Notes under the pieces: model-generated
What the model saw: the letters and a program-made list of their open reading frames with translations, nothing else
What the model was told of the DNA's origin: nothing
The model's database searches: none
Program-made: the position numbers and the translations under genes
NCBI RefSeq assembly: GCF_000739635.1
Contig: NZ_BATQ01000041.1
Coordinates: forward strand, 1 to 64,000
Direction of reading: 5' to 3'
Length of the DNA stretch: 64,000 nt
Source: Verrucomicrobium sp. BvORR034
GTDB lineage: Bacteria; Verrucomicrobiota; Verrucomicrobiia; Verrucomicrobiales; Verrucomicrobiaceae
Shown here: positions 1 to 8,772 of the stretch, one piece after another
Position numbering within the stretch: the first letter of the stretch is position 1
Layout of the letters: each line of letters begins with the position of its first letter

Positions 1-117
1 TGGGTGCGGCAACCCACGCAGCACTGGGCGAAATCAAACTGGACAGGCGAGCTGCAGCCAACTCTGCCGCTCATGGTATGGGGCCAATGAAGCAGCAGGC
101 GTTTTACCTCGTCCCTG

Positions 118-341
118 AGAACCTGTTTGGATAAAAACATCCGGGGGTGGCAGGTTCAGTGAATGGGATGCGCGAAGAGCGGCTTCGCCGAGCCTGAGAA
201 CTGCCCCCTCCGGGTTGCGGTCCTTTTGAGCCTGGACTGCGTTGCTCATCGGTTGTGAATCTCGATTCACGCCCTCTTCGCGCCTTGTCCAGACTCAAAA
301 TGCCTCGCAACACACCCAGCGTTTTTATCCAAACAGGTTCT
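118..341. repeat. MITE-like element with 21-bp perfect terminal inverted repeats
   Basis: Positions 118-138 and 321-341 are perfect 21-bp inverted repeats (core GTTTGGATAAAAAC and its complement). They enclose about 180 bp that encodes nothing convincing. Size and termini fit a miniature inverted-repeat element. I could not identify a clear target-site duplication. No transposase with matching ends is visible in the window. Confidence 0.6.
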
Positions 342-742
342 AAGTGAACGATGTGACCGCAGGCCAGGCTCGCTGGTTTCACAGGGGAGAAGGTGGCTTC
401 ACGCCGAACGAGCTCTGCCGGGGCGGGCTCCTAACGTCCGAAACGACTTCCAGCGGAAGCCGCGTAGAAGCTACGCGGGCCTCGCGAGGACTTCAAGTGT
501 GGAAGCCCCTCCTCTGCGCGATCGGAGCAGGGAGGGGCTGCAGGAGCGACGACCACATCTCCGAGCCAGTCGAACGTCGCCCCCGGCATGCCAGGTGAAG
601 CCGGGCCCGTGGGGGAGGTTCACGTCTCCATGGGCTTGGTCAAGGTGTTCGTGTCTAGAGAAAAGTTCTTGCTGTCGAAAAAACAATCTTTGCCGGGTGC
701 GTCTCCGGATTGACGAATGGGCGATAGAGTGGACGATGGGGC
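342..742. other. Intergenic, no gene recognised
   Basis: This stretch of about 400 bases has open frames on both strands, but none has a credible ribosome-binding site or a recognisable product. It contains short GC-rich inverted repeats. I see nothing more in it. Confidence 0.5.
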
Positions 743-937
743 ATGGATTCCGTGCTCATCGAGAAACTGCCGACACGCAGGCAGACCTGGGAGGAAAGCA
801 TGGGGGAGCAGGGGCGGATTGGGGCGGCATTCCCCCGCGATGATGGCGAGAATTTTTACCAGTACGCGGAGTCGGATCAACGGATGATGCAGGGACTGCC
901 GGTGCTGTGGCCGCCGTGCCGGGATGATGAGCTGTGA
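743..937 (+). CDS. Possible 64-aa small protein upstream of the tail fibre gene
   Basis: A short open frame begins ATGGATTCC and ends shortly before the fibre leader. The peptide is polar and acidic in its second half and has no signal peptide, membrane segment or known motif. It runs in the same direction as the fibre genes and could be a small structural or chaperone gene at the end of a phage tail operon, or simply a chance open frame. No function can be assigned. Confidence 0.25.
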   Translation: MDSVLIEKLPTRRQTWEESMGEQGRIGAAFPRDDGENFYQYAESDQRMMQGLPVLWPPCRDDEL

Positions 938-1119
938 GATGAGAGGCGGGAATTTGGAATCTGGAATACGGGGTCTGCTGCGCAGGAGACAAAGACTTCA
1001 AGACAAGGTGCAAAACTTGATGCCTGGAGTGAGATGGTGTCGTGACGCAGGCTGGCAATCTGCTGTGCCGCCGATTGGCAGTCGGCAGTCCGTTCGAAGG
1101 CTCGGCATCGAGGTCAATT

Positions 1120-1160
1120 CCCCCTTGCTTGGAAATGGAGCTTAGCGCATCTTTTGCGCT
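1120..1160 (+). promoter_or_regulatory. Conserved fibre leader with hairpin before the start codon
   Basis: The 5' leader contains TTCCCCCTTG and then GGAAATGGAGCTTAGCGCA, and nearly the same string recurs before the second fibre gene (8730-8763). In this copy a perfect 6-bp hairpin (AGCGCA, loop TCTTT, TGCGCT; 1144-1160) lies directly between the GGAG at 1137-1140 and the ATG at 1161. Folding would bring a distant Shine-Dalgarno sequence close to the start. The second copy keeps the GGAG but not the hairpin. Confidence 0.45.
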
Positions 1161-2309
1161 ATGGCAGTCCAATCTGGCACGAGCGCCGCCATCTACACCG
1201 GCAACAACTCCACGGTCACGCCTTACCCGGTGCCGTTTCCCTACCTGCTACCGTCGGACATCTACGTGGCGGTGCAGGTCGGGGAGGGGGATCCGGCGAT
1301 CCTGGCTCAAGGCGCGGACTACACGCTGACGCCGACCAAAGACAGCAGCGGGAACATCGTGGGTGGCCAGGTGGTGACGAAGGTGGCGTACAACAACACC
1401 CGGACGCTCACGATCTTCCGCCAGGTGTCGCTCACCCAGCTCACGGAGCTGCCGGAGGCGGGGCCGATCTCCTCCCGCACGCTGGAAAAGGCGTACGACA
1501 AGGCGACGATGGCGCTGCAACAGATCCACCGTCGGGTGCTGGCGCTGGAGGGCATCGATGACGGCGGCAGCGTGATCGTCATTCCCGAGGGCTCTACGGG
1601 CGATGTGCTGCAGGATGTGCAGACCTTTGCGGATGCCACGACGCGTGGCAACGCCATTCCCAAGCGAGTGGGGCAGCTGGGCGTGCAGATCGACAACGGC
1701 AGCCTGTGGCGGTCCACCAGCACGGGGGCCGGCTCCTGGGCCCGGCAGACGGCGGAGGCGGTGGAGCAGGCGACGGCGATCGCGACGAGCACAGTTGCCT
1801 CCTATCTCCCGCCTGGGTGCATTGTGCCCTATGGGGGCACTGCCGCGCCTGCGGGGTGGCTCTTCTGCTACGGGCAGGCGGTGAGCCGCAGCACCTACGC
1901 GGCGCTGTATGCTGCCCTGGGGACGACGTACGGTGTGGGGGATGGGACGAGTACGTTCAATCTGCCGGACATGCGCGGTCGCGTGGCTGCAGGCCGGGAT
2001 GACATGGGGGGCAGCGCCGCCAGCCGCCTGACCAACGCCGGTACCGGGAATCCCGGAGTGAATGGCACCGTGCTCGGTGCCGCTGGCGGGGTCGACCGGC
2101 ACGTGCTGACGGTGGGGCAGATGCCGAGCCATACGCACAATATTACGAATGGCTTTAGCGTCTATCGGAACGTGGCGCCTCTGGCATTCGCCCCAGGCAG
2201 TTCCTTGTGGGGGCAGACAGCGAACTTGGCGATTGAGGCCACCGGGGGAGGTGAATCCCACCCGAACGTCCAGCCGATGATGGTGCTCAACTATATTGTG
2301 AGATGCTGA
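1161..2309 (+). CDS. Phage tail fibre with T7-like N-terminal domain and tail collar domain
   Basis: This 382-aa protein would bind the cell surface at the tip of a phage or phage-tail-like particle. Residues 1 to about 130 resemble the T7-type fibre N-terminal module that anchors fibres to the tail (PYPVPFPYLL near 21-30, TLTIFRQVSLTQLTELPEA near 82-100). Residues about 217-280 are a phage tail collar (microcystin-dependent) domain with GWLFCYGQAVSR and TFNLPDMRGRVAAGRD. The C-terminal third is Gly/Asn rich, as expected for a receptor-binding tip. Residues 1-195 are closely matched by the fibre encoded at 8773-9969, so the two arose by duplication with exchanged C-termini. The ATG at 1161 is supported by conservation with that second copy. 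Confidence 0.85.
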   Translation: MAVQSGTSAAIYTGNNSTVTPYPVPFPYLLPSDIYVAVQVGEGDPAILAQGADYTLTPTKDSSGNIVGGQVVTKVAYNNTRTLTIFRQVSLTQLTELPEAGPISSRTLEKAYDKATMALQQIHRRVLALEGIDDGGSVIVIPEGSTGDVLQDVQTFADATTRGNAIPKRVGQLGVQIDNGSLWRSTSTGAGSWARQTAEAVEQATAIATSTVASYLPPGCIVPYGGTAAPAGWLFCYGQAVSRSTYAALYAALGTTYGVGDGTSTFNLPDMRGRVAAGRDDMGGSAASRLTNAGTGNPGVNGTVLGAAGGVDRHVLTVGQMPSHTHNITNGFSVYRNVAPLAFAPGSSLWGQTANLAIEATGGGESHPNVQPMMVLNYIVRC

Positions 2310-2401
2310 TGTGCGGGTGGAAGCGAGCCCTAGCGAGGTTGCAGTGAGCAAAATGAACGCCTCCAAAGTGGAAGAGAGGGTAGCTTGCGGTAGGGTGGAC
2401 A

Positions 2402-4132
2402 ATGACTTTTGGGAAAAGGAAGGTGTTCGATGTTCTCTCACTTCTGGCGGCGGTTTGTGCGCTGGCGCTTATGGCGGCGGGTGTTTTTGCCAAGAGAGTG
2501 GGGGAAATTGCCCTTCGAACGGATCATTTTAAAGCCAGCAAGACTGAATCTGTGAGATTTGCACGGCTTCCGAAAGACCTTCGGGAAGCCTCTGCAAGAG
2601 GGCTTCCGGTCAGGCTGTGGCTTGATGGCGTGTTGGTCAAGGAAGCGGCATCGGTGGATGTTTTGACCTCGGTGGAGGATCCCCAGTATCGCGTCAAAGC
2701 CGGAACGATGATCTACGTTAACGGGCTGCTCTACGAAAAGGTGGCAACTGAGCGAGTCGTATTGGCGGCGGATCTACCGGGGAAACTTTCGGACTGGAGC
2801 AAATTGGCGGTCGCCCTGGCGTCGCTGTTCGTCATGTTCAGAATATTGGTGCCATTTCGCCCCCCGGTTGCGGTTTCCTCAGGTGCGGAAAGAAAAGGAC
2901 GCTTGGTGGTGCTGGACTCCTTACGCGGTATTGCCGCAATGATCGTGGTGCTGATGCATGCTGCAGGGACATTTTTGCCGGGGCATTGGCTAACGGATGT
3001 GGAGGTCACCAAAGCGTGGGCGGAAGTGCCCGGTTGGGCGAAACTCGTTCGCAACTCGCCGCTGGCCATCTTGCTGAATGGCTCTCTCATGGTGCATTTG
3101 TTCTGGGTGATGAGCGGGCTGGTTCTGGCTGCACCGCTCTTGAAGAACCAGTCTCATCAGCAGATAGCACGGTCGGCAGTCAAAAGGTACTTCCGGCTTA
3201 TGCCTTTGGCGTTCGTGACGACCATGGCATCCTACTTTCTTCACGTGGCCTCCTGGTATTCCGTGGAGGAGTTTAATTCGGTGACGAGGTTTGGAGTACC
3301 AATGTTGGTGTTTTCAGGCGGCTCTGAATTGAGCCTGGTTACGGCGGTAAGAGACGCATTTTTTTTGGGCAGCAGTTTCAACATGCCGCTGTGGACTATC
3401 AATTTTGAGTTTCTGGGATCCCTTTTCCTTTTTGGCGTTGTGGCGTGTACTCTTACTTTGGAGCGTCGTCGACTGGTGTGGTGTGTGGTTTTCGTCGTGC
3501 TAATGTTTGTGCCTGGGTGCCTCTATCTGGCAGATTTCATTGCCGGTCTGATCTTGGCAGATTCGTTGGTCGTAGGGATCCGGGCGGGAGCGTGTCCTCT
3601 GCGCAGAGTGCAGAGTGTCGCGATTGGCGTCGTCGCGGTGGCTCTTGGGGCTGTCAGTCCTGCGTGGGTGGCGTCACTGTTGGGCCCGGTTTCTGAACTG
3701 GAAAGTGTCCTGACAAAGTTTGTGCCAGCAGTGTTGTTCGTGTTTTTAGCCCTCAGATCCCAAGGCTTCGGAGCGGTCTTGAAAAGGGGTCCTTTGGTGT
3801 GGTTGGGAGAGAGATCGTTCGCTCTCTACGTGGTGCACTCGCTGACGGTCCACTTGTTTGGTCAGTGGGTGGCCGTGGCCTGTGTAAGGCAGGGATTGGG
3901 AGCGTTGACCAGCACCTTGCTCGGCTTCGTAGTATTTATCATCACAACTCTGGTGCTGTCTGACTGGCTGACGAAGTGGGTGGACATTCCAAGTACGAAC
4001 TTTGCCAACTTCGTGGGACGTTGGCTTGCGGGCGTGTCACCGGGCGAGCCTGCAAAAGTTTCCGTGATTGAGCCAATACCTGACACGCCTGAGACATCTG
4101 AAGAAGTCGCGATGCCAAGGGAAACCGCTTAA
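2402..4132 (+). CDS. Acyltransferase family 3 (OafA/YrhL-like) membrane O-acyltransferase
   Basis: A 576-aa polytopic membrane protein. Residues about 10-30 form a first membrane segment, followed by an extracytoplasmic stretch of about 100 residues and a second segment near 137-155. The acyltransferase-3 domain then starts at VVLDSLRGIAAM, and the conserved membrane His lies in IVVLMHAAG. HLFWVMSGLVLA matches the next conserved block, and about ten hydrophobic helices follow. Family members move acetyl groups from cytoplasmic acetyl-CoA to sugars on the outer side of the inner membrane. The gene sits between a fibre gene and a decayed fibre fragment, as O-antigen acetylases often do in prophages. 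The C-terminal 40 residues are polar and variable. The substrate is unknown. Confidence 0.8.
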   Translation: MTFGKRKVFDVLSLLAAVCALALMAAGVFAKRVGEIALRTDHFKASKTESVRFARLPKDLREASARGLPVRLWLDGVLVKEAASVDVLTSVEDPQYRVKAGTMIYVNGLLYEKVATERVVLAADLPGKLSDWSKLAVALASLFVMFRILVPFRPPVAVSSGAERKGRLVVLDSLRGIAAMIVVLMHAAGTFLPGHWLTDVEVTKAWAEVPGWAKLVRNSPLAILLNGSLMVHLFWVMSGLVLAAPLLKNQSHQQIARSAVKRYFRLMPLAFVTTMASYFLHVASWYSVEEFNSVTRFGVPMLVFSGGSELSLVTAVRDAFFLGSSFNMPLWTINFEFLGSLFLFGVVACTLTLERRRLVWCVVFVVLMFVPGCLYLADFIAGLILADSLVVGIRAGACPLRRVQSVAIGVVAVALGAVSPAWVASLLGPVSELESVLTKFVPAVLFVFLALRSQGFGAVLKRGPLVWLGERSFALYVVHSLTVHLFGQWVAVACVRQGLGALTSTLLGFVVFIITTLVLSDWLTKWVDIPSTNFANFVGRWLAGVSPGEPAKVSVIEPIPDTPETSEEVAMPRETA

Positions 4133-4156
4133 ACGTATGAAATGTGAAGCGGGCAC

Positions 4157-4381
4157 ATGCAAGTGGGGGATCCGGCGAATCTGGATCAAGTAGGGCAGTC
4201 TATACGCTGACGAAGTCGAAAGAAAACAGCAGGAACATCGTGGGTGGGCGGGTGACGAAGGTGATGTGCAAAATCATCACCTAGATGCTGACGATCTTCC
4301 GCCAGGTATCTGTCACGCAGCTCACAGAAATGCCAAGGGAGGGAAGTAGTTCCTCCAGAGTTCTAGAGAAGGCGACGATGG
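4157..4381 (+). pseudogene. Decayed fragment of the tail-fibre N-terminal module
   Basis: The nucleotide sequence matches fibre 1 (about 1272-1510) with many substitutions and small deletions, including a recognisable CTGACGATCTTCCGCCAGGT block. The frame is broken by stops, one being TAG at 4282-4284. It is the remains of a third copy of the fibre module, lying exactly between the two O-acetylation genes, and marks an old duplication or replacement event. Confidence 0.8.
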
Positions 4382-4461
4382 TGTATTTTGACGGATTGTC
4401 GGGGGGATCGCCTCGCACTTTGCAGAATGCAGGTGGGTGTGGTAGCGGATGTTCCTCGCCA

Positions 4462-5943
4462 ATGACTTTTCGTCGAATTTCCCCCCTGCTTTCGTTTCCT
4501 CTAGTTGCGGTACTGGGCTTTGCTGGCGGGGCTGTCTGGAAGGTCGGCTCGAATGGTGCCTCTTCAGCATCGCCAAATACCCCGGTCGAGACCCGAGACA
4601 AGGAAGCTGATGCAGCGCAAAAGCGGGCGATGAAGGATAAAAAGCGCGTGATGCTGGCCTTTCCCACGGTGGTGCAAGTGGTTTCGAACCCGCGCAATAT
4701 CCTGACCTCGCCCTACCAGGAGGGGCTCATGAAGGTGCGGTGCAAAGGCATGGAAGGGGATTTCTCGCGAGAGTTCATCGCAGTGTTCCGGTGCAAGGAA
4801 AAAGGGGCGCCCACGACTGCGGCCCAGTTGCAGAGGGGAATGCGCCTCAACATGAAGATGACAGAGTCGGACACGGTCCCTCCCGAACTGAAAGGGATGG
4901 CGACTGTCGATGAGGTGGATGATTTTACACTGCCCGTGTATTGGGTGCATTCTTACACGCACGACGAGGACCGGCTGCGGATTGCTGACAATCCTGGCAG
5001 GCTGAAGTTTGCGGACCAGTTGTCAGATTCAGTGGTGAAGGCACCCGTCCCCGTCGTGGCGGGTGATCAGGAGGTTCCGTTCTATTTTTTTGGGGGGGAT
5101 TGGGCGATCTACTCGCCTGGTGTCGAAGCAAAGTTCGCCGCCAGCCAGGAGGGCGGCGTGAGATCGTCGGTGCTGAAGATCGACAAGCTTGTTCGCAAGA
5201 ACGGAGGAAGGCTCATCTTTGTGCCTGTGCCCCAGTCGGCCAGTCTCTACCCAGATCTGGCGTTGGGAAGAAACGATGGCCGGGTGCTCAATGGGCCTCC
5301 GGGAAATACCGCGGTGCGGGAGTTGCTGCGTTTGCTTAAAGAGGATGGGGTGTCTGTGGTGGATCTGACAGAACACTTCAGGTCCAACCGGACGTACGAC
5401 TGCGAGGGGAAGGGGTATCCTGCCTGGCTGCCCAATGACACCCACTGGAGCTCATGGGCCGCGGCTGAATCTGCCAGGCTTGTGAAAGCGGAAGTGACCC
5501 GGGTCCTGAAGGAACCGGCAAGCTTCCTGGGATCGGACGGCAATCTTGCTGCTTCCGTGAAAGAGGTGCCGATAGGGCATCAGGGAGATGTGGGAAATCT
5601 TACGGTGGTGGAATCACTCGGAGTGCAAGTGGCTCCGGTGCCCACGGTTCTTTACCAATGCAATGCAATTGCTGGAGGCCGGACGGAGGCTGACGTTTCA
5701 GCGCCTGTGCACGTGATCGGAGATTCATACGCAATCATCTGGGAGAATAAGGGAGCTGGCTTCAGTTCGCACCTGGGCAACTTGCTCAACCAGCCCGTGT
5801 ACACGATGGCAGTGAGCGGTAGTGGCAACAGAGGGGCTCCGCATCAATGGCTGAAGCATGCCAGTAGCAACTCTCCACAAGTCTTGATCTGGCTCGTGGC
5901 GGAGCGAACCCTGGCGCAGTCAGACTGGTTTGAGCTGCCTTAG
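4462..5943 (+). CDS. AlgX/AlgJ-like SGNH O-acetyltransferase, membrane anchored
   Basis: A 493-aa protein. Residues about 8-28 form a signal anchor, so the catalytic part is outside the inner membrane. Two motifs define the AlgX/AlgJ group: NDTHWSSW near residue 325, giving the Asp-x-His pair, and HVIGDSYAI near 425, giving the nucleophilic Ser. Such proteins place acetyl groups on exopolysaccharide, taking them from a membrane acyltransferase. An upstream acyltransferase-3 gene (2402-4132) may be the functional partner, although AlgX usually pairs with an MBOAT protein. The frame stays open upstream to 4285, but that part is the fibre remnant. I therefore choose the ATG at 4462, which starts a normal signal sequence. 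Confidence 0.75.
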   Translation: MTFRRISPLLSFPLVAVLGFAGGAVWKVGSNGASSASPNTPVETRDKEADAAQKRAMKDKKRVMLAFPTVVQVVSNPRNILTSPYQEGLMKVRCKGMEGDFSREFIAVFRCKEKGAPTTAAQLQRGMRLNMKMTESDTVPPELKGMATVDEVDDFTLPVYWVHSYTHDEDRLRIADNPGRLKFADQLSDSVVKAPVPVVAGDQEVPFYFFGGDWAIYSPGVEAKFAASQEGGVRSSVLKIDKLVRKNGGRLIFVPVPQSASLYPDLALGRNDGRVLNGPPGNTAVRELLRLLKEDGVSVVDLTEHFRSNRTYDCEGKGYPAWLPNDTHWSSWAAAESARLVKAEVTRVLKEPASFLGSDGNLAASVKEVPIGHQGDVGNLTVVESLGVQVAPVPTVLYQCNAIAGGRTEADVSAPVHVIGDSYAIIWENKGAGFSSHLGNLLNQPVYTMAVSGSGNRGAPHQWLKHASSNSPQVLIWLVAERTLAQSDWFELP

Positions 5944-5978
5944 ATTTGCAGTACGGGACTCTTGCCAGAGGGCCGGCC

Positions 5979-8567
5979 TCAAGGCTTGGCTTCTGGTCCT
6001 GGCGTAGGTGTCCAGCTGAACCCGCCCCAGATGGCGCGGTCCTGGTAGTCGGTCGGGCCGGTCTCGGTGCGAAGGATGAGCCAGGGGGCCTCATTGGGAG
6101 GAAGGGTGACGGAGAAGGTCTTCTTCTCGCGGTCGGACTCCAGTTTCCCGGGATCGAGGAAATGATCGAGCAGCTTCTTTTCCTCGCCCTGGTGGCCTGC
6201 GGTGGCGATGACGAAGCGGACGCCATCGGTGGGCTTCTTCCGCTTCCAGCTGGCGCTCGGTACCCTGTAGGAGATCTGCAGGGTGCCGCCCCGCGGGTCA
6301 TTGCGCAGGATGATGGTGCTGGGCGCATCCAGGCGCAGGGCGGGGCGCCCGTTGATCTCTGTGTTGATCAGGGACTTGAGCGAGACCTGCATCATGTCGC
6401 CGGTCAGAGGCCCGCCCAGGAGTTCCTGCGCCCGACCGGGAAAGGGGATGCGGGATTGCAGGAGGAGGTCGCGGGACTTCTGCAGGGTGGGCTGGTCCCG
6501 TGCTGGCACTTCGGCAGTCTCCCACGTGTAGCTGTAGGTGGAGGCGAACTCCTTGTGACGCCCGTGCTCCGCGCGCAGGGTGATGCTGGAGGGTGTGCGC
6601 TGGAGGGTCTTGTCGTCCGCGTAGTAGGCGAGCAGGTCCACATTGGTGTGCAGGAAGGGTGCGAGGAGAATACCGGCCTCGATGGCACCCGGTACGATGC
6701 GGGTCGTCTCGGTGGTTCCGTCTGACATCCTGGTCACCATTTGCAATGCGTCTGGTTGGAAACCGGCTTTGGCCAGCTTGCCAAGGAACGATCTATGGAG
6801 CGTGGTGCGAAGTCGCAGGAACTTGCCGGGCGGTTGTGTGGGAAGGGGCAACGCTGCGCCGAACTCTGCCTGGCCTGTGCCCAGGGTGGACCACCGGGGC
6901 GTGTGTGTCTGTCGTCCGGAAGGGCTCAGGAGAATGAAATCCTTCTCGAGGGCTGCGGGCTTCAGGTTCGTCAGCCAGTGAGGCCAGCAGGCTGAATCAT
7001 CGCTGGAGCTCAGCCGCCAGTCCACGGACTCCATTCTGCAAATGAGATGCTGGGTGGCGGTACGTGTCTGCCAGTAGGTCTCATTCAGACGCATGAGTTC
7101 CTCGTTGCAGGCCTGATAGCTCTGGTAGACTGGGCGGGGCTGGTAGTTCAGGCCATTGGCGAAGGCCACAGACTGGAGGAAATTGAAGACGTCCACAGGC
7201 TGTTCCTTCACGAGGGCCTTGATGGCAGGAAGGCGGGACTGATCCAATTCGGGGGCTGTGGCCAGATTGAGAGGCAGGGCGCTGCCCGTTGGGGTCAGGA
7301 TATGCAATGCAGGTTGTTTCCTGGAAGACATTCCGAGGGTGTGAGAGAGAACGGATTCCGTGACGGTGGATCCCGAAATGGCAAATCGATCAGCCATGGC
7401 TCCGACCATGAGGGTAACCACGGTGATGAGGCCAGCAATACGAGCCCACCGCGACAGATCGCCGATACGCAGAGGCGAGAGGGCGAGGCAGCAGAGGAGA
7501 GGGGCCAGACTGCCGATCATGGTGAGGTGACCATCTGCGCGAGTGACGCTGTGCTTCCAGACAATGGCCAACAAACCCAAGCAGACCAGTGCAAGGAAGA
7601 GGTCCGAAGTGCGGCGCCTTTGTGTCTGCCACAGGGCCAGGGTGATCAGCAGCAGCAGGGCAAGGATGACGGTGCCGCCCGCGAGCCAGAGCGCGGCGGG
7701 ACTGACAACGATCAGCTGCATCGCATCCGCATAGGCTGAGGAAACGATCAATCCCCGGTGCAGCCACTGGGGGACCGCCGCCAGCGGTTGGCCGGCCGCA
7801 GTCCACAGGAAAGCAAACGTCGCGGTGGCGGCCAGCAGCGGGATGAGCGCCTGTTTCCAGGAGCGCTGGAAGACGACTGCGTGCCCCACCCATGCGGCCA
7901 TGACGGCCATGGCGGCCACGGTGTAGGTGAACTTGACGGTGCCCAGCACTGCCAGCCCGGCGGGGGCGACCAGAAGACTGAGGATGGTCCCGGTCAGTGG
8001 TGCCTTCTCCTGCCCGTGCTCGCGTTCCGGGGGCTTCATCGCCCACGCCAGCAGGGCAAGGGCTGCGTAGGGCGCGGCGTCGCCAGGCAGGAGGGCAAGC
8101 CAGAGCCAGCTGAGCACGGCCAGCAGACGGGGGAGATGCTGTGAGAGCCTCCACCACAGGACGATGAAGACGGAGGCCAGCCAGAGGACATAAGCCAGCC
8201 GCTCACTGTGGAAGTAGCCCGCGCCATTGTGCAAGTCTGTGCTCACCGGGGCCAGCGGGCCGAAGGTGAAGACGATGTCCTGCCCGTACACCAGCTTGTG
8301 GAGGGTGGCGTGCTCCAGGACCATCTGCCAGGATGGGTCCAGCCCATCGTTGACCGCCGCAGGCTGCGCCGCCCCGGCCATGAAAAGGCCCAGAAGCAAT
8401 GCACCAAGGGCGCGGAAGATCTCCGCCGTGCGGGAGAGCGTGCGCGGCCCCGCGGGGTCGAGATCTGCCGCACTGCGGGGGGCAAATCGCTGCCGCAAGA
8501 GCAGCAGCCATAGGGCGAGATTGAGGGCGAAGAGCGCGAGCAGACCGTAGTGGAGTGCGGGAATCAT
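5979..8567 (-). CDS. Large polytopic membrane protein of unknown function
   Basis: An 862-aa protein. The N-terminal half (to about residue 430) has around ten hydrophobic segments typical of glycosyltransferase- or polymerase-like membrane proteins. The C-terminal half is soluble and probably periplasmic. I recognise no catalytic motif. It is the only minus-strand gene in the fibre region and converges on the AlgX-like gene with a gap of about 35 bases. The context with two O-acetylation genes suggests a role in surface polysaccharide modification or transport, but this is inference only. The start at 8567 is the first Met directly before a membrane segment; the frame stays open to 8720. Confidence 0.6.
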   Translation of the reverse strand: MIPALHYGLLALFALNLALWLLLLRQRFAPRSAADLDPAGPRTLSRTAEIFRALGALLLGLFMAGAAQPAAVNDGLDPSWQMVLEHATLHKLVYGQDIVFTFGPLAPVSTDLHNGAGYFHSERLAYVLWLASVFIVLWWRLSQHLPRLLAVLSWLWLALLPGDAAPYAALALLAWAMKPPEREHGQEKAPLTGTILSLLVAPAGLAVLGTVKFTYTVAAMAVMAAWVGHAVVFQRSWKQALIPLLAATATFAFLWTAAGQPLAAVPQWLHRGLIVSSAYADAMQLIVVSPAALWLAGGTVILALLLLITLALWQTQRRRTSDLFLALVCLGLLAIVWKHSVTRADGHLTMIGSLAPLLCCLALSPLRIGDLSRWARIAGLITVVTLMVGAMADRFAISGSTVTESVLSHTLGMSSRKQPALHILTPTGSALPLNLATAPELDQSRLPAIKALVKEQPVDVFNFLQSVAFANGLNYQPRPVYQSYQACNEELMRLNETYWQTRTATQHLICRMESVDWRLSSSDDSACWPHWLTNLKPAALEKDFILLSPSGRQTHTPRWSTLGTGQAEFGAALPLPTQPPGKFLRLRTTLHRSFLGKLAKAGFQPDALQMVTRMSDGTTETTRIVPGAIEAGILLAPFLHTNVDLLAYYADDKTLQRTPSSITLRAEHGRHKEFASTYSYTWETAEVPARDQPTLQKSRDLLLQSRIPFPGRAQELLGGPLTGDMMQVSLKSLINTEINGRPALRLDAPSTIILRNDPRGGTLQISYRVPSASWKRKKPTDGVRFVIATAGHQGEEKKLLDHFLDPGKLESDREKKTFSVTLPPNEAPWLILRTETGPTDYQDRAIWGGFSWTPTPGPEAKP

Positions 8568-8729
8568 TGGAGAAATGTCGGGGGTCGGACGGACGAAAAT
8601 GGCAGGCTGGATTTCGCCCGAATCAGTGAAGTTGCAAGAACCAAGGGGAACTGCAGAAGCGCAGGCAGGAACTGTTCCGTCCCTTTTCGTAATCGACGGC
8701 AGGCCGAAGCGAAAAAACACCCCAGGACG

Positions 8730-8772
8730 GATTCCCCCTTGTCAGGAAATGGAGCTTAGCGCACATTTCCAC
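8730..8772 (+). promoter_or_regulatory. Second copy of the fibre leader
   Basis: ATTCCCCCTTG followed by GGAAATGGAGCTTAGCGCA repeats the leader of fibre 1. The GGAG at 8751-8754 is the likely ribosome-binding site, though it lies 18 bases from the ATG. The hairpin seen in copy 1 is lost here. In this copy an ATG inside the motif (8749) is in frame and would add eight residues. Confidence 0.4.

Noticed and set aside
104-382. 92-codon minus-strand frame at the left edge
   Set aside because: It coincides with the MITE-like element and its flanks and has no ribosome-binding site or domain.
1248-2441. 397-codon open frame opposite fibre gene 1
   Set aside because: Rich in Arg, His and Gly with no domain; it is the GC-rich shadow of the fibre gene on the other strand.
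4285-4461. Upstream extension of the AlgX-like protein
   Set aside because: These codons belong to the decayed fibre fragment; the Met at 4462 starts a proper signal anchor.
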